Assembly: GCA_016648135.1 (NCBI GenBank)
Contig: JADDOH010000148.1
Coordinates: 186,001 to 250,000 of the forward strand
Direction: 5' to 3'
Source of the DNA: Agrypnia vestita
Taxonomy: Eukaryota > Arthropoda > Insecta > Trichoptera > Phryganeidae
Length of the DNA: 64,000 nt
In this document: positions 45,700 to 56,199 of the stretch, in pieces
Layout of the letters: each line of letters starts with the position of its first letter
How positions within the stretch are numbered: the first letter of the stretch is position 1
Made by a program: the position numbers and the translations under genes
The notes under the pieces: model-generated
The model's input: only the letters and a program-made list of their open reading frames with translations
The model's database searches: none
What the model was told of the DNA's origin: nothing

Positions 45700-46275
45700 G
45701 TTTTATAATTACGAAATGGCAAGCAGAAGGAATGGTGCATTATCCGAATCCCTTGTAATATGTCATAATACTATACATATTGCCTAGGATCTAGAATGGT
45801 CTACAATTATCTGCAACCTTCGGAAAGCGACGAGAACCTTCTCGTAAACACTAGAATAATCTAGAAACCTCGAAAATACCAGCATTTGGGTATAAATACA
45901 AAACTATGCCGTTTCACGCAGAGTTGTCTTCGTGTTTAACAGTTCGCTCGGTGCGAAGTCGGCCGCGAGCCGCGAGGCCAGGGTGACCAGTCGTAAGATA
46001 ATTGAAGCGATAAAAATAAAGCGAAATAATCGAGCGAGATACAGAGCGACTTCTATGTGCGAGAATTGAATATTCTACGAGCGATTAATATGTGTTACCC
46101 AGCGATAATAACGAGTTCATTACGAGTGATATGTTGCAAAATAGTATAGATTTAAGATATTAAGTTAAGTTTAATTTGTGTTAAGTGACTTTGTAAATTG
46201 AATAATTAATTTAAAAATCGCTAATTAATTTCCAGTGTTTTCATTCATTCCTACCTAGCCGCGCCACGTGACAAT
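45700..46275 (+). mobile_element. LTR-like promoter unit with heat-shock elements
   Basis: HSE AGAACCTTCT (45834-45841 core) and further AGAA units at 45850-45870 lie upstream of TATAAATA (45891-45898). A ~350-bp leader rich in GCGA repeats follows, ending TTTCCAGTGTTTTCATTCAT and CACGTGAC. The minus-strand unit at 49745-50115 has the same order (HSE, TATA, GTGCGAGAATT, CCGGTGTATCCATTCGA, CCCGTGAA). I infer related solo LTRs or LTR relics. No gag or pol was found next to either, and terminal TG...CA and target duplications are not proven. Confidence 0.4.
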
Positions 46276-46279
46276 AATA

Positions 46280-47390
46280 ATCACGTAACCATGCAATTAT
46301 TTTGCTATTTTTGAAGAAAAAAAATATAATTGGATTATATTGAGAACCAATTGAATGAATTGAAGGGCGAAAATTAACCAATGCTCATTGGTACTGCACT
46401 GTTGGAAGAGCACACAAATATTATATAGCGCCGCGCCTTGTTCACCTCAGGGCGCTTGCGAGGAGCTCTTGTAACAATGCAATAGTGATGCGGTGGCTCT
46501 ATTACTCATCCATATTTAACAATTATTACTGCCTCGTTGACCTACTTGCGTTCTTTAACCAGAAATAAATGAACCAGCTCGAACGCCGCGAATATTCTTG
46601 GAACTAGCTCATTGTATAACGAGCCTGCTGGCATTACGTTGAATTTCGAAACAGCGTCTTTACTCGGAAACGTGCTCAGGAAATGATTAATTAGAATCGA
46701 ACTAATTGAGGTGTTTGAATGCATTCAGATGTTCGATTATTATTTGCAGAAGGGTGTTGCTTTCAATGAGATTGTCGTCGAATTGATAAGATTATTATCA
46801 CGACCGGGGATATTCAGTAACGCAATGCCGTCGGAACAATTTAAATCCAGATGTGTTATATTTTAATTTATTTTTGTTCAAGTCGCCTTCTGGATGATTA
46901 CAGAATTCGATGGACCGTTCGAGAGATTCTATCATTTCGTGACAATATTTTCGTTTTTGAAATAAAATGTTATAGTACCTATTTTTTTTATTAAAATATC
47001 ATTAATTTTCATGATCTATGGACATCCGAATTTTTCTGTATCGATTTGGGTTACGACGCCGACTAGCGAACACAGCAGTTACCAAAATGATTGGTAGTTT
47101 TGGCTGTAATTATTGATACCGAGCCCCAGATATCAATACAATAACATAGTAATATAATCCAAGTATGTTATTAGAAACAATGAGATAGAAAGAGCTAATT
47201 GTATGTATCAATACCCCTTTCAGCTAACCAGTTCACTGCGCCTTGGAATACTTGGAGTTGGTAATGCCCGGAAGATGGAGAAACAAATTTTCTTGAAGGG
47301 TATTTAATATATAAAGTATAATGAACCAAAAACGCGAGAAACCACCATCGTTTATTGGTGTATATTTGTACAATTATGTTACGGTAATAT
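46280..47390. other. No gene recognised
   Basis: Mixed-composition spacer. Slightly GC-richer patches at 46430-46500 and 46560-46680 show no domain in either strand's frames. Confidence 0.35.
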
Positions 47391-47394
47391 CGTC

Positions 47395-47700
47395 ATACGT
47401 AAAAGCAATGGAGGGGCTGCGCTTGGAATATCTTTGAGAGATAGCGTATCTAATGAACAAATTTGCCAGAGAACCAAAGCAGTAGATGTTTCTCAAAAAT
47501 ATCGGCACGCTTATGTGGCATTTTTGTCGAACATATTAATTGAGATGATGGACTGTGAGAAAGGAAGGTCTTTGAGTGGAGAAGATGTGTTGACCGTCCG
47601 CAACTCCAGGGAGCGACGACTTCAAAACATGGACGAGAAGAGCTGATGACAGTGAAATGGAGTCCACCACAGACCGAGAGCCATTCTACGAGAAAATTGA
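47395..47700 (+). pseudogene. RTE-type LINE C-terminal fragment
   Basis: The plus frame reads ALGISLRDSVSNEQICQRTK, then AVDVSQKY, equivalent to LGVSLRDKIRNEEIRRRTKV of the LINE at 15 kb. The following W-rich H-A-R segment is frame-broken, with a decayed WRP...DRPQ tail near 47575-47640. This is the only RTE remnant here on the plus strand. Confidence 0.65.
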
Positions 47701-47734
47701 GTACTTTATGTGGTTCGAACATTTTGTTTTCAAA

Positions 47735-47790
47735 TTTAATAATATGGTTTGAAAATAGCAAGAATAAAGGCAACACGTATTCCGGGTTCG
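47735..47790 (+). repeat. SINE S2 tail fragment
   Basis: TTTGAAAATAGCAAGAATAA, then AACACGTATTCCG, matches the tail of the SINE copies at 53728 and 56845. Confidence 0.45.
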
Positions 47791-48249
47791 CATCTCTATT
47801 ATTTAAAAAATAAAATATAACCTCCAACACTCGCCATCCAGATTTTCATTATTTTAATGCTAAAGCGGTTTCCTCACCATGCTGTTATGTAAATCAATAA
47901 TTTGCCTGATCAGGCAGGTTAATGGAACCGAAATATATATCAGATCAATTTTTCTGAAAATTTTGTTGAAAATCAGATAAGAAATATTAGATTATAAAAT
48001 TTTACAAAAGTATTTTATAGTGCTTTTTACACCTGTGTAGAAATGTTTTCACGTTATTAAAACTTTGGATCGATTTTTAACCCTTTTCCCATGATCCAAT
48101 CGAGCTGAAACTTTGCAAGCAGACTCGTGGCGACAATCAAGAAGATCTATCGAATTTTCATTTAAAACATTTAATAATATTAGTATAATTTTGAATTTTT
48201 CAAATTTTTAATGTTTTTTTCATACAACTCAGTAAGTTGTGGAAACACT

Positions 48250-48335
48250 TCGACGCATCTGGTAGACACGAAACCCGTAAATGAGAAAGGGAGTATTGTA
48301 AAAACTTGGTTTTTACGGGTTAGTTTTTTTACCCT
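48250..48335 (+). repeat. Helitron-like 3' end (TTAG type), copy 2
   Basis: GTAAAAACTTGGTTTTTAC forms an 8-bp hairpin and is followed by GGGTTAG and T. It shares ~75 bp (ACACGAAACCCGTAAATGAG, then AAAGGGAGTATTG) with 37895-37975. Confidence 0.45.
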
Positions 48336-48339
48336 GAAA

Positions 48340-49225
48340 AAGTTAAAAAGGTGGTTAATCTATGCAGTTCATTAGCCGAGTTATTTTTTATTTTTAATTT
48401 AAGGCCAATTTTTCATATATTCGTCTTTGGGCTCAGCACAACGTGCAGGAAAATAATTCTTTTGTAATTTTTTTATTTTTTATTTTTATTCTTTAGTACT
48501 TTGGGTCTGCTGCTAGACAAAATAGAGTCAAAGAAAATCTCAACTGGAAACTCCTCAATAATATTTTTAACTCTTTTATATTTTTATAACTTTTCAGTAG
48601 GTACTACCGAGTACTTAATATAATAATTCTTTGTAGGTATTTAACGGATTTATATAAAACTCCGGAGAAAAAACTTTCATATGGTTATTCGACACAATTC
48701 AATTAGATTAATTGTAATAAATTATATTCCTATCAGGGTTGTTAGATGTCTGGTTTTATGTATTTTCTCACCCTGTCCGGTTTTTCTTCCCAACTCTGAT
48801 GCCTGATTCTCTGCGAATTCCCGGATTCCAATACGAAAAGCATGTCCGTATTTCTATCGTCAATCAATATCCAGCTTGATTTAGTGAACTGATATGAATG
48901 GTATGATTAGATCTACTTTGATAGAACTTCATAATTGAGTTCTATTATTTCCGAAGTTGCTAACTCTTCTTTTGGCGGCGGGACGGACGAATAGAGAGAG
49001 ACGGTACAGGATTATTGTAAGAAATGGGCGACACAAAATTATCGAACTAGCAGAAAGGAATTGGTTTTGATAGGTTGAAACTGGTGTACGCTTACAATAT
49101 GAAAAAATAGTTGGGGTCTGGGCCTTCCGTCAGACCCATTTTTTTAGTGTTGAAGTTAAGTATTATAATTTATAAAAAAAAATTACAGCAGTACAACCAA
49201 AAGTTAACAAATAATTACCTACACA
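48340..49225. other. No gene recognised
   Basis: AT-rich. CAGGGTTGTTAGATGTC near 48736 looks like a hAT end, but I found no convincing partner or target duplication. Confidence 0.35.
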
Positions 49226-49229
49226 ATTT

Positions 49230-49525
49230 TACATTTATTTATATTTATATAATTAAATTTTTTATTCATCAATTACACCTACGTGTTTCCGAAAAACCTT
49301 TCCATCGTCAGGGTGTTTTAAAAATGTCAAAATATCAAAATGAATGAAGTCTTTTGTTTTTTGGTATTCAAAATTATTTTAAAATATTATTGTTGAAGTT
49401 TTTGATTGCATAAAATTATTTAAAATTTTTTAGAACTGGACTAGTAGTTAAATTTAATTGATTTTTATTAAATTAATTGATAGAAAGGTTTTTCCGAAAC
49501 GTGTAGATGTAATTAATGAATATAA
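49230..49525. mobile_element. Penelope 3' end, inverted pair
   Basis: The left segment reversed gives GGAAAGGTTTTTC(G)GAAAC, ACGTAGGTGTAATTGATGAA. The right segment gives GAAAGGTTTTTCCGAAACG, TGTAGATGTAATTAATGAAT. They are inverted copies with ~150 bp between. The left arm has a full hammerhead-like motif; the right keeps only the GAAAC half (its CTGACGA is TTGATAG). Confidence 0.55.
49275..49316 (-). ncRNA. Hammerhead ribozyme-like motif
   Basis: On the minus strand: ACACC (stem I), CTGACGA, T, GGAAA-GGT-TTTTC (stem II), GGAA, ACACGT (A-T, C-G), A, GGTGT (stem I, 5 bp). The 5-bp stem I is the longest in the window. Confidence 0.6.
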
Positions 49526-49744
49526 GTAGATAAAAACAAAAAATAAAATATATTTTTTTAAATGTTAATCTACTAAGTTGCTCAACCAATCAAAAAAAAA
49601 AACTTATATAATTATATCTGTTTATTTTATTTAGTTACATTTTTGTGAGGTAACAAAATGGATAAGAACTTCGAACCAAGTGGGAGTGAATTGGTTTTTA
49701 GTTTGTTTGAGTAATGTTTGACAAAATTTGTTTGTTTTTAATAT

Positions 49745-50115
49745 GTACAAGTTCACGGGTCATGGCTGCAGGAGTCGAATGGATACACCGGAATTTAATT
49801 ATAGATTTATTAACTATTTTAATAAATTCACAACGCCACTGGCCACGAATTAAGTTTAAGCACTAATCTTTAGTTCACACCATTTCGCAATTAATCAATC
49901 ATCTATGAAACACTTTCGGTTGCTAGAATATTTTGTTTAATTCTCGCACGTAAGTACCCCGCCGCATACCGTCGCTTCGGTAAATCTACTTCTTTTATAC
50001 GAAACACGTTGCTTTTTCGAACCTTCGAGACTATTCTATACATTACCACTGTTTGCGGGAATGTCCTTGTCGATTCCATATTGATCCAAACTCTATAGAA
50101 AACACCCTTTATTTT
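49745..50115 (-). mobile_element. LTR-like unit with heat-shock element
   Basis: On the minus strand: CTCGAAGGTTCGAAAAAGC (HSE GAA-GG-TTC, 50019-50026), then TATAAAAG (TATA at 49992-49999), a leader with GTGCGAGAATT, and an end CCGGTGTATCCATTCGACTC, CATGACCCGTGAAC. It is arranged like 45700-46275. Confidence 0.4.
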
Positions 50116-50146
50116 ATTTTATATGAATTTGCTATAAAAATGTCAT

Positions 50147-50560
50147 TTGCGACTGTATGTGGACAAATGTTTTTTTAATCAAGTGATCACTGTACCCGGT
50201 GACAATGCAGCCTTTTGTGAGGCACAGTACCACGTGCTCGCATTGTGGACCAACAGATGCGAGGGCGCTCGGGGTTGCGGGTACGTAGGCACCACCAGTG
50301 GCAGCTGGCAGCAAGAGTATGGCATCGCGCCAAGATCCAGAGCACGTGGAATAAAGAGTATCGATTTTCCTCGTCTGCGACTCGAAATGAGATGTGAATT
50401 CCTTAACATTTTACAGAGGAGACAAAAAACCCACCAAGTTTTCGGTTGCATATTTTACGAAGCCAAAATTTTTGATAAAATGTATTCTGGCCGATCCATT
50501 TCATTAATGGTGATAACTTTAATGAAATCTATTATTTTATGTGTATTATTTGGGAGGTAA
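50147..50560 (+). other. Unassigned GC-richer open frame, 137 codons
   Basis: A plus frame contains GDNAAFCEAQYHVLALWTNR and a Gly-rich GCGYVGTTSGSWQQ stretch. Minus frames overlap it. The central 200 bp is GC-rich compared with its surroundings. I recognise no domain on either strand; it may be a decayed exon or retroelement piece. Confidence 0.25.
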
Positions 50561-50577
50561 GTTTATACAACTCCATT

Positions 50578-51262
50578 GAAATAAAAACACTTGTTTTTAA
50601 TTTCTACATTTTTATTTTTTGAGACGCGTTTCGCCTTATGAGGGCATTATCAATCTAAATATTTTACATTCAACTTGTATTTATTTAAAGTATTGAAAAG
50701 AGTTGGTATATAATTTTGAGAATTAATGAAGGTTTTTTGTATTTCTGCAAGATTCAAAGAAACAATTCTGTTCGAACACTAATGACAAGCAATACATATA
50801 AGGAAGGTCGATAGCTCTATAATTTGATATAAATGTGATAGAGACAGCATTATTATTGGTAACAATTATCGCACCTTTAGAATTATAGAGACCTAATTGA
50901 TTAAAAATCTTTATCTTTATTTATTAAGATTTCATTATCATTACTTTAATTTTTATTATAATTGAGTGGTTTGATACATAACTAGGGTAAGATTTAGAAA
51001 AAAAAATATTTAAATTTTTAAAAAATACAGCCAAATATACTTCTTTTTGTAAAAAACTTACGGATTTAAGAATCTTTATTCAACATTTTCTTTTTAGTTA
51101 GGTCTATAATTCTAAGGGTGCGTTATGTTTGAGCACTAATGATAATTTTCAAATACGGGGATTCCAAATTGGTTAGATTAATAATACCCCCCCCATAAGG
51201 CGAAAATCGTCTCATAAAAATTAAAAACGTAGAACTTAAAAAACAAGTGTTTTTGTTTCCAT
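50578..51262. mobile_element. Inverted-repeat element with hammerhead-like ends
   Basis: The arms AAAAACACTTGTTTTTAATT (left) and AACAAGTGTTTTTGTTTCC (right) are inverted, and so are GAGACGCGTTTCGCCTTATG and CATAAGGCGAAAATCGTCTC. Further inside, CGCACCTTTAGAATTATAGA is inverted to TCTATAATTCTAAGGGTGCG. The GGCGAAACGCGTC end recalls GAAAC plus stem III of a hammerhead, but CTGATGA is decayed (TTGATAA). No coding region is present. Confidence 0.5.
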
Positions 51263-51280
51263 ATGTGAAATCTATGCTTG

Positions 51281-51519
51281 ATTGTGGAATACGCAAGCAA
51301 AAGAATCAAAATCCAAAAAATTAAAAAAAAATGTTTTTAACGCAGTCACCGAGGAATGCTATTTTAAAATGTACTGAATTCTAGATTTTATGTATCTATT
51401 CCTTCCAAAATCGCGTTTCTTAAAAATGTATAGGCTGTATGTTTCTTATAAAATCTCGAATTCAATACATTGTACATTAGTGATCCTTGATGACTGCAAT
51501 CATTTTTATACCCCACAAT
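51281..51519. mobile_element. Palindromic MITE (family G), second copy
   Basis: The ends ATTGTGGAATACG and TATACCCCACAAT are inverted. The inside matches the element at 20008-20250, including CAGTCACCGAGGAATGCTAT and TACTGAATTCTAGATTTTAT. It starts only ~20 bp after the previous inverted element. Confidence 0.65.
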
Positions 51520-51597
51520 TATTTTTTATTAATATGTTATGTATAGATACTTGCACACCATCAGTGCAGTATTGTAAAATATTTTTGAAAATATATT

Positions 51598-51705
51598 TAG
51601 GGCGTAACAGAGCTAGTTCACAATACTTCACAGGTGTATTGCTACTTTGGTTATAAGTCGAAAATGTTCAACCCAAAATGACCTAATGTCAATAGTTATG
51701 GAGTC
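51598..51705. mobile_element. Foldback FB, left-arm fragment
   Basis: AGGGCGTAACAGAGCTAGTT, ACTTCACAGGTG, TTATAAGTCGAAAATGTTCA and ATGTCAATAGTTATGGAG follow the FB arm order. Confidence 0.6.
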
Positions 51706-52079
51706 TTTTTTATCGTTCTATTTATATTTTTATCAATTACCACGGTAGCTTTATAGTAAATTACATTAAATATTATTTATTAGTAAGAATCCTTTCGGCG
51801 TATGGCGGTGTACATTTATAATACGGTAATATCGATGCATCTCCCTGAACAAGTCGTGGTAGAAAGGGCTAATCCGTTTGATCAGAAATCAGAATCTAGG
51901 AATGCGGATTCAGATTTGACCGGCAACGAATGATATTTTAATTCTCTATATTTAGCCAAGACACAAAAAACTTTTTTCAGCAAATCCTGACTACAATTGG
52001 TTTATTACTATAATAACACTACGCCGATTATTTTGCTAGTAATTTATAATTTAATTATTTACTTAACAAGAAAACACTT

Positions 52080-52610
52080 TGTATAAATAAATATTTATAT
52101 CGCATTTTCAACATTTTTCGGAGCCAATAATCCCTTCATCAGAATACTACGTATATTAAAAATTAAAAAAGGAAGTATAGGCATTTAAAAAAATAAAATA
52201 TAAATATATGGGAAATGAATAACTAATTAAAAACTAATGTTAAAACAAATTTAAAAGATTATTTATTATTAATTGGCTGTCAACAGTTTTTATAAATTCT
52301 AATTTATTCAACAGTAATCATATGTTATTTGTTTGTAAAATTTGCGAAAAAAATAAAAAAAATGTATCAAAAGAATGTTTTATTTCGTTAAAGACGATTA
52401 GAAAATTGAGAATAGTTATTGTTATTTGAACATCGTAAAAGCTCTTTAATTCTAATATAAAATTTTCTACTACAAATTTTACCTATATGAACATCATTAC
52501 AATAATTACAAACTAGTGTATAAACCTCCGATTTTTTTTTAAATATCGTTGTAATACTTGTCGTTTTTTTGTCATTTTCATGTCAATTTTTAAAAATAGT
52601 TTTGCGAATA
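52080..52610 (-). pseudogene. Penelope-like element 3' part with GIY-YIG, cut by mariner
   Basis: On the minus strand from about 52540 the frame gives SEVYTLVCNYCNDVHIGKIC, then SRKFYIRIKELLRCSNNNNY and SQFSNRL. This is the GIY strand (EVY), the C-x2-C turn, a (Y)IG turn with His in place of Tyr, and the conserved arginine. Further left is an AT-rich 3' UTR and a weak hammerhead core at 52106-52147 (CTGATGA, AGGGA...TCC, GAA). The right side ends at the TA target of the mariner at 52613, so the mariner inserted later. Confidence 0.7.
52106..52147 (-). ncRNA. Degenerate hammerhead-like motif
   Basis: CTGATGA is intact and a GGGA...TCC stem II and GAA follow, but stem I does not pair well and stem III is weak. 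It lies at the 3' end of the PLE remnant. Confidence 0.4.
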
Positions 52611-52612
52611 TA

Positions 52613-53726
52613 TTAGGTCCTTACATATGAAATTGGCGTTTAGTATGGGAGGAACATAAAGCCGATTTTTTTTATTATAATATTTTTATTTAATCAAAGT
52701 TTGTACCATTGCTATCTATGCACTTTTGCCATCTCATAGGTAGTTCATCGATCCCTTTACTAAAAAAACCATTCGGACGGGAATCAATAAAATCTTTGAA
52801 GGCGGTTTGGATTGCCCCATTGGAGTTGAATTTTTTCCTTTGCAAGAAGTTATCCAAATTTCGAAAAAAATGGTAATCTGTTGGGGCAAGGTCCGGAGAG
52901 TACGGTGGATGTCTTAGACATTCCAATTGAAGCTCCTCTAATTTGGTAGCCGTCTGTTGTGCAGTGTGTGGTCTAGCGTTATCATGAAGCAGCAGTGGCC
53001 TAGAGCGATTAACCAGCCTCGGTTGTTTAGCAGCTATCTTTTCCATCATGGTTTGCAGTTGCTGACAATAGACATCAGCCGTAATCATATGGCCAGATTT
53101 AAGATTTAAAATCCCTTCATTATTGTGCTGGTTGAGTAATGCAACGCAGCAGTCAACGCGCGTTTGTTGATTTGCTTCACTCAATTCGTGAGGTACCCAC
53201 CTTTCAAGCTTTTTCACCTTACCAATTTGCTTCAAGTGGATTAAAATAGTTTTATCACTAACACCGCAACCTGCAGCTAACTCGGATGTGGTTTGCGTTG
53301 GATCCGCTTCCACAATAGCCTTCAATTCTTCATTATCAACTTTGGTCTCCGGCCGTCCACGGGGCTTGTTCTGCAGGTCGAAATTTCCAGAACGAAAACG
53401 TTGGAACCAAAAACGCACTGCGTTTTCTTTTGCGGCACCGTCGCCATACACATCATTAATCCTTCGAGCCGTTTCTGCAGCACTGGTGCCACGGTGGAAC
53501 TCGTACTCGTAAATAACGCGATATTTCAAGTTTTTCATTTTGTAAACTGAGTGACGCAAATAAAAAAACAATTGAGGAAAAAACAAATGAATTATAATTT
53601 TCAAAACACAAATACATGAGTAAATAGCTGTATAAATTTGGATTTGGAATTCCTAACCAAAGAGAAGATATTTGAGATCAAATTTGCCAGTACGGCAAAA
53701 CGCCAATTTCATATGTAAGGACCTAA
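52613..53726 (-). mobile_element. Mariner element, copy 1 (1114 bp)
   Basis: The ends are TTAGGTCCTTACATATGAAA (left, continuing TTGGCGTTT) and its perfect 29-bp inverse on the right, each flanked by TA (52611-52612 and 53727-53728). The TTAGGT start fits the mariner group that includes Hsmar1-like and cecropia-type elements. The transposase on the minus strand is open but internally deleted. Insertion split off a Penelope remnant on the left from a SINE tail on the right. Confidence 0.9.
52690..53538 (-). CDS. Mariner transposase, in-frame deleted (282 aa)
   Basis: A transposase binds the TIRs and cuts and pastes the element. I start at MKNLKYR (53538); an upstream in-frame ATG at 53604 only adds a non-conserved leader. 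Domains: paired helix-turn-helix DNA-binding half (residues 1-112, with GRPET at 61-65), linker WVPHEL (114-119), then the catalytic half. LLHDNARPH (183-191) holds the second Asp (D186) and SPDLAPTDYHFF (214-225) the third (D221). The first Asp, normally in a (V/I)TCDEKW motif, is missing: after GILN at 145 the chain jumps to LKSGH. About 58-62 residues are gone compared with ~340-345-residue family members, yet the frame is intact. It could bind ends but not catalyse. Confidence 0.85.
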   Translation of the reverse strand: MKNLKYRVIYEYEFHRGTSAAETARRINDVYGDGAAKENAVRFWFQRFRSGNFDLQNKPRGRPETKVDNEELKAIVEADPTQTTSELAAGCGVSDKTILIHLKQIGKVKKLERWVPHELSEANQQTRVDCCVALLNQHNNEGILNLKSGHMITADVYCQQLQTMMEKIAAKQPRLVNRSRPLLLHDNARPHTAQQTATKLEELQLECLRHPPYSPDLAPTDYHFFRNLDNFLQRKKFNSNGAIQTAFKDFIDSRPNGFFSKGIDELPMRWQKCIDSNGTNFD

Positions 53727-53727
53727 T

Positions 53728-53900
53728 AGAATACGTGTCGCATCAATATTCTTACTATTTTCAAAATAAGCTAAACGCTTTTGCTATGAAAATAGGACTA
53801 ACTTACAGGTTTCCTGGAATAGGGTTCGCACCGCTGACCACTAGATCACTAGACGAGGGTCATAACCACTACACCAACAAGCTACTCATTACTCATTATT
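53728..53900 (-). repeat. tRNA-derived SINE S2, copy next to mariner
   Basis: On the minus strand: a tRNA-like head GTAGCTTGTTGGTGTAGTGG (A-box) and GGTCAGCGGTGCGAACCC (B-box), then a tail GCGTTTAGCTTATTTTGAAA, ATAGTAAGAATATTGATG and ACACGTATTC. The tail stops at the mariner TA target. Another copy lies at 56845. Confidence 0.55.
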
Positions 53901-53904
53901 ATTA

Positions 53905-55195
53905 TAGAAAGCTTTGAATACATGGTTCTCATTTTTTAACAAATTAGTGGTTTATTTAAAGTGTTTATATAAATGATGTCACCATAAAATAATTTTGCAG
54001 TAATTGAAGAATAATCATTAATTATTTTCTGGTCGTGGCTCAGAGCACTGGTAAAGAAGCCACCACTGCGTATGATAATCAATTTGCAATCGCAGAATAT
54101 ATTAAACACTCCTAATCGAATGGCGAGGCCGTCACGCCCTTGCAGCATCACAATGGACCGGATTGACAGCGCGGTAATTGATTGTCACGCGGAGTTGCTA
54201 CAGCCGCGCCTGGGCAGGGAGGCCTGATCTTCCCTCGGGAGCCGCTTCAAAAAAACTTCTCCATTAGAGAAATTATATCTCTATACCTTTCGGGATTTAG
54301 ATATTATTTTGCGAAAGTTGGTTCGTTTATTTCCTGTCGGGGGAGACTTTATTTATGGGAAATCGCAGGGGATGCCGGGGAGGATAGGGGGGGTGGAGCC
54401 GAGCGGTCAAACTTGTGGTCGAGGCTCTCACGGTTACTGACTGCCATCTGTGTGACGGATAGCCGTTCATTCTGCTACCCTCATCGGAATTCTTGGTCTT
54501 GTAGTTTCTAATTTTGTTTTAGAAGTAACTTTTATAAAAATTGAAAAAAAATTGATTTAATAAAAAATTAATTTGTGGAAACCAAATAAAGTGGAGTTAC
54601 GGCAATTTTAATGTTTAATATTTTAATATAATGTAATTTTTAAGGTCATGATTATTATTACAGCTCAAACGAATGAGAATAGACCCGTCAGTGTACAATG
54701 TTTTATGGGTAGTTCGTGAAAATTTCATCAGTAATTTTTAAATAATAATAGTTCTTATTTTACATAATGTTCATGCTTTTCTTTCATTGCTTTAGTCAAA
54801 ATTAACAAAATATAAACGGTTGTACAGTAGCGGTCAAGACACGACTGTTTTTTTATTTTTATTTTATTCGGTCGTCCAACAGGGAGACATAATTGCTTGG
54901 TAGGACAAAATACAGAAAAAAATAGTTAAATGTCTCCCATAATTAATGGATGACACGGATGACATAGACAAAATAATAGACAAGTGAATTTGATATGAAT
55001 GATATCAAACAATTTTACAATTTCATTTAAGTGATTACTCCTAATTGTTCCTAACATTATCATAAACATAAAAGGGTTTGAAATGTATATAATATACTTG
55101 ATCAGGGAGGGGGACGAGTTTCTAGTGTCTGCCTCACCATATGACGATTCTCTTCATACTTGGTATTACAAATTTTGATAACGCAAACCAATGAC
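53905..55195. other. No gene recognised
   Basis: A GC-richer patch at 54150-54480 has a 109-codon plus frame with no family match. The remainder is AT-rich. Confidence 0.35.
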
Positions 55196-55199
55196 TTCT

Positions 55200-55470
55200 T
55201 CTTTTGCGTCTTATTCATTCAACGGACGTTGGCTATCATGTTGGCTATGAGAATTTTATTTACTGCGGCCTTAAATAGCTCTACAGCAAACTGGCCAAAT
55301 CACTGTCTCAAGTTTTTTAGCCATGATGTTCTCCTTCTTCCAGGTCCCTACTTCCGACAATCCCTTTTTCCCTGCGTTCTAATATAAGATCACATCAATC
55401 ACATGTCAGAGATATTGAAGTTTTTGGATTTTTATTGTTTTATTTACTTATTTTTCTCTTTTCATGCGAA
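55200..55470 (-). pseudogene. LINE C-terminal fragment
   Basis: The minus reading gives decayed ERREKGIVGSRDLEEGE-, WLKNLRQW-, ELFKAAVN- and IANMIANVR-like residues, the C-terminus of the same LINE type as 36109-37880. It is collinear with 39-235 at the start of the window. Confidence 0.6.
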
Positions 55471-55514
55471 CCATTTCATCTTCAATCGTAATTCTATCCA
55501 TCCAACTTATTTTA

Positions 55515-55560
55515 ATATTATTTTATTTATTTATTAACGCCCTACAGGGCTTCTTACAAA
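55515..55560 (-). mobile_element. LINE 3' tail
   Basis: AAGCCCTGTAGGGCGTTAAT, then AAATAAATAAA (minus strand), matches the tail at 44050-44110. The AT-rich 107-codon frame to its right is low-complexity and not called. Confidence 0.45.
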
Positions 55561-55869
55561 CAAATTGTTAAAGTGTACATTTATATAATGGATAGTTTTA
55601 AGAAAAAAAACATATAAAAATAATATTGACATAAATTTGGAAATCAAATACTTAAAAAACAAGTACAGATATATAAAGATAAATATAGTATAAAAGGTAA
55701 AAAGCAAGCATATAACAAAGCAGAAGCATAAGGAAAACATGATATAATAAAAATTAAAAAAATTAAAAGTAATAATATAGAGTGAAAAGCAATAACACAA
55801 GCTTAGAAAGTCATAATATAATAAAAATGTTACATAACAGTTAGTTATCTCACTCATCCAACAATCAAA

Positions 55870-56195
55870 ATAAACGAGTCCAATTTATTTTGAGTATTCT
55901 TCTGTAAATCCACATCTCGAATGTCGATGTCGCCTTTTATCAATTCTTCGGTCCGTGTCCGTGCTTTCATTCGAAAACACGTAGCATCTGACCATTCGCA
56001 TCTGTAATCCAAGGTTAAGATCATGACTGCAGGACATCTTCATGCGGATGAACGTCGCACGAGCATGCTCAAAACCAATGTTAATATACCCGAATTTGCT
56101 CGATCCTACTTGAAATGTACGTGGAATTGGACCCATGAGACGTTGAAATTCTCGAGTGAGTATCGATGCTGTATCGAGCATTGAATGCACGTGTA
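55870..56195 (-). pseudogene. LINE post-RT fragment
   Basis: The minus frame includes KFGYINIGFEHARATFIRMK, then MSCSHDLNLGLQMRMVRCYV. This corresponds to EASRAAFNKMRQIFCDDNLN and LKLRQRLVKCYIWSVLLYG of the LINE at 36 kb. Only ~60 conserved residues remain. Confidence 0.6.
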
Positions 56196-56199
56196 AGAA

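Noticed and set aside
48736..48965. hAT element starting CAGGGTTGTTAGATGTC
   Set aside because: The putative right end matches poorly as an inverted repeat and no 8-bp target duplication was found.
53288..53550. 74- and 85-codon plus frames (also at 60705-60967)
   Set aside because: Antisense shadows of the mariner transposase in both copies.
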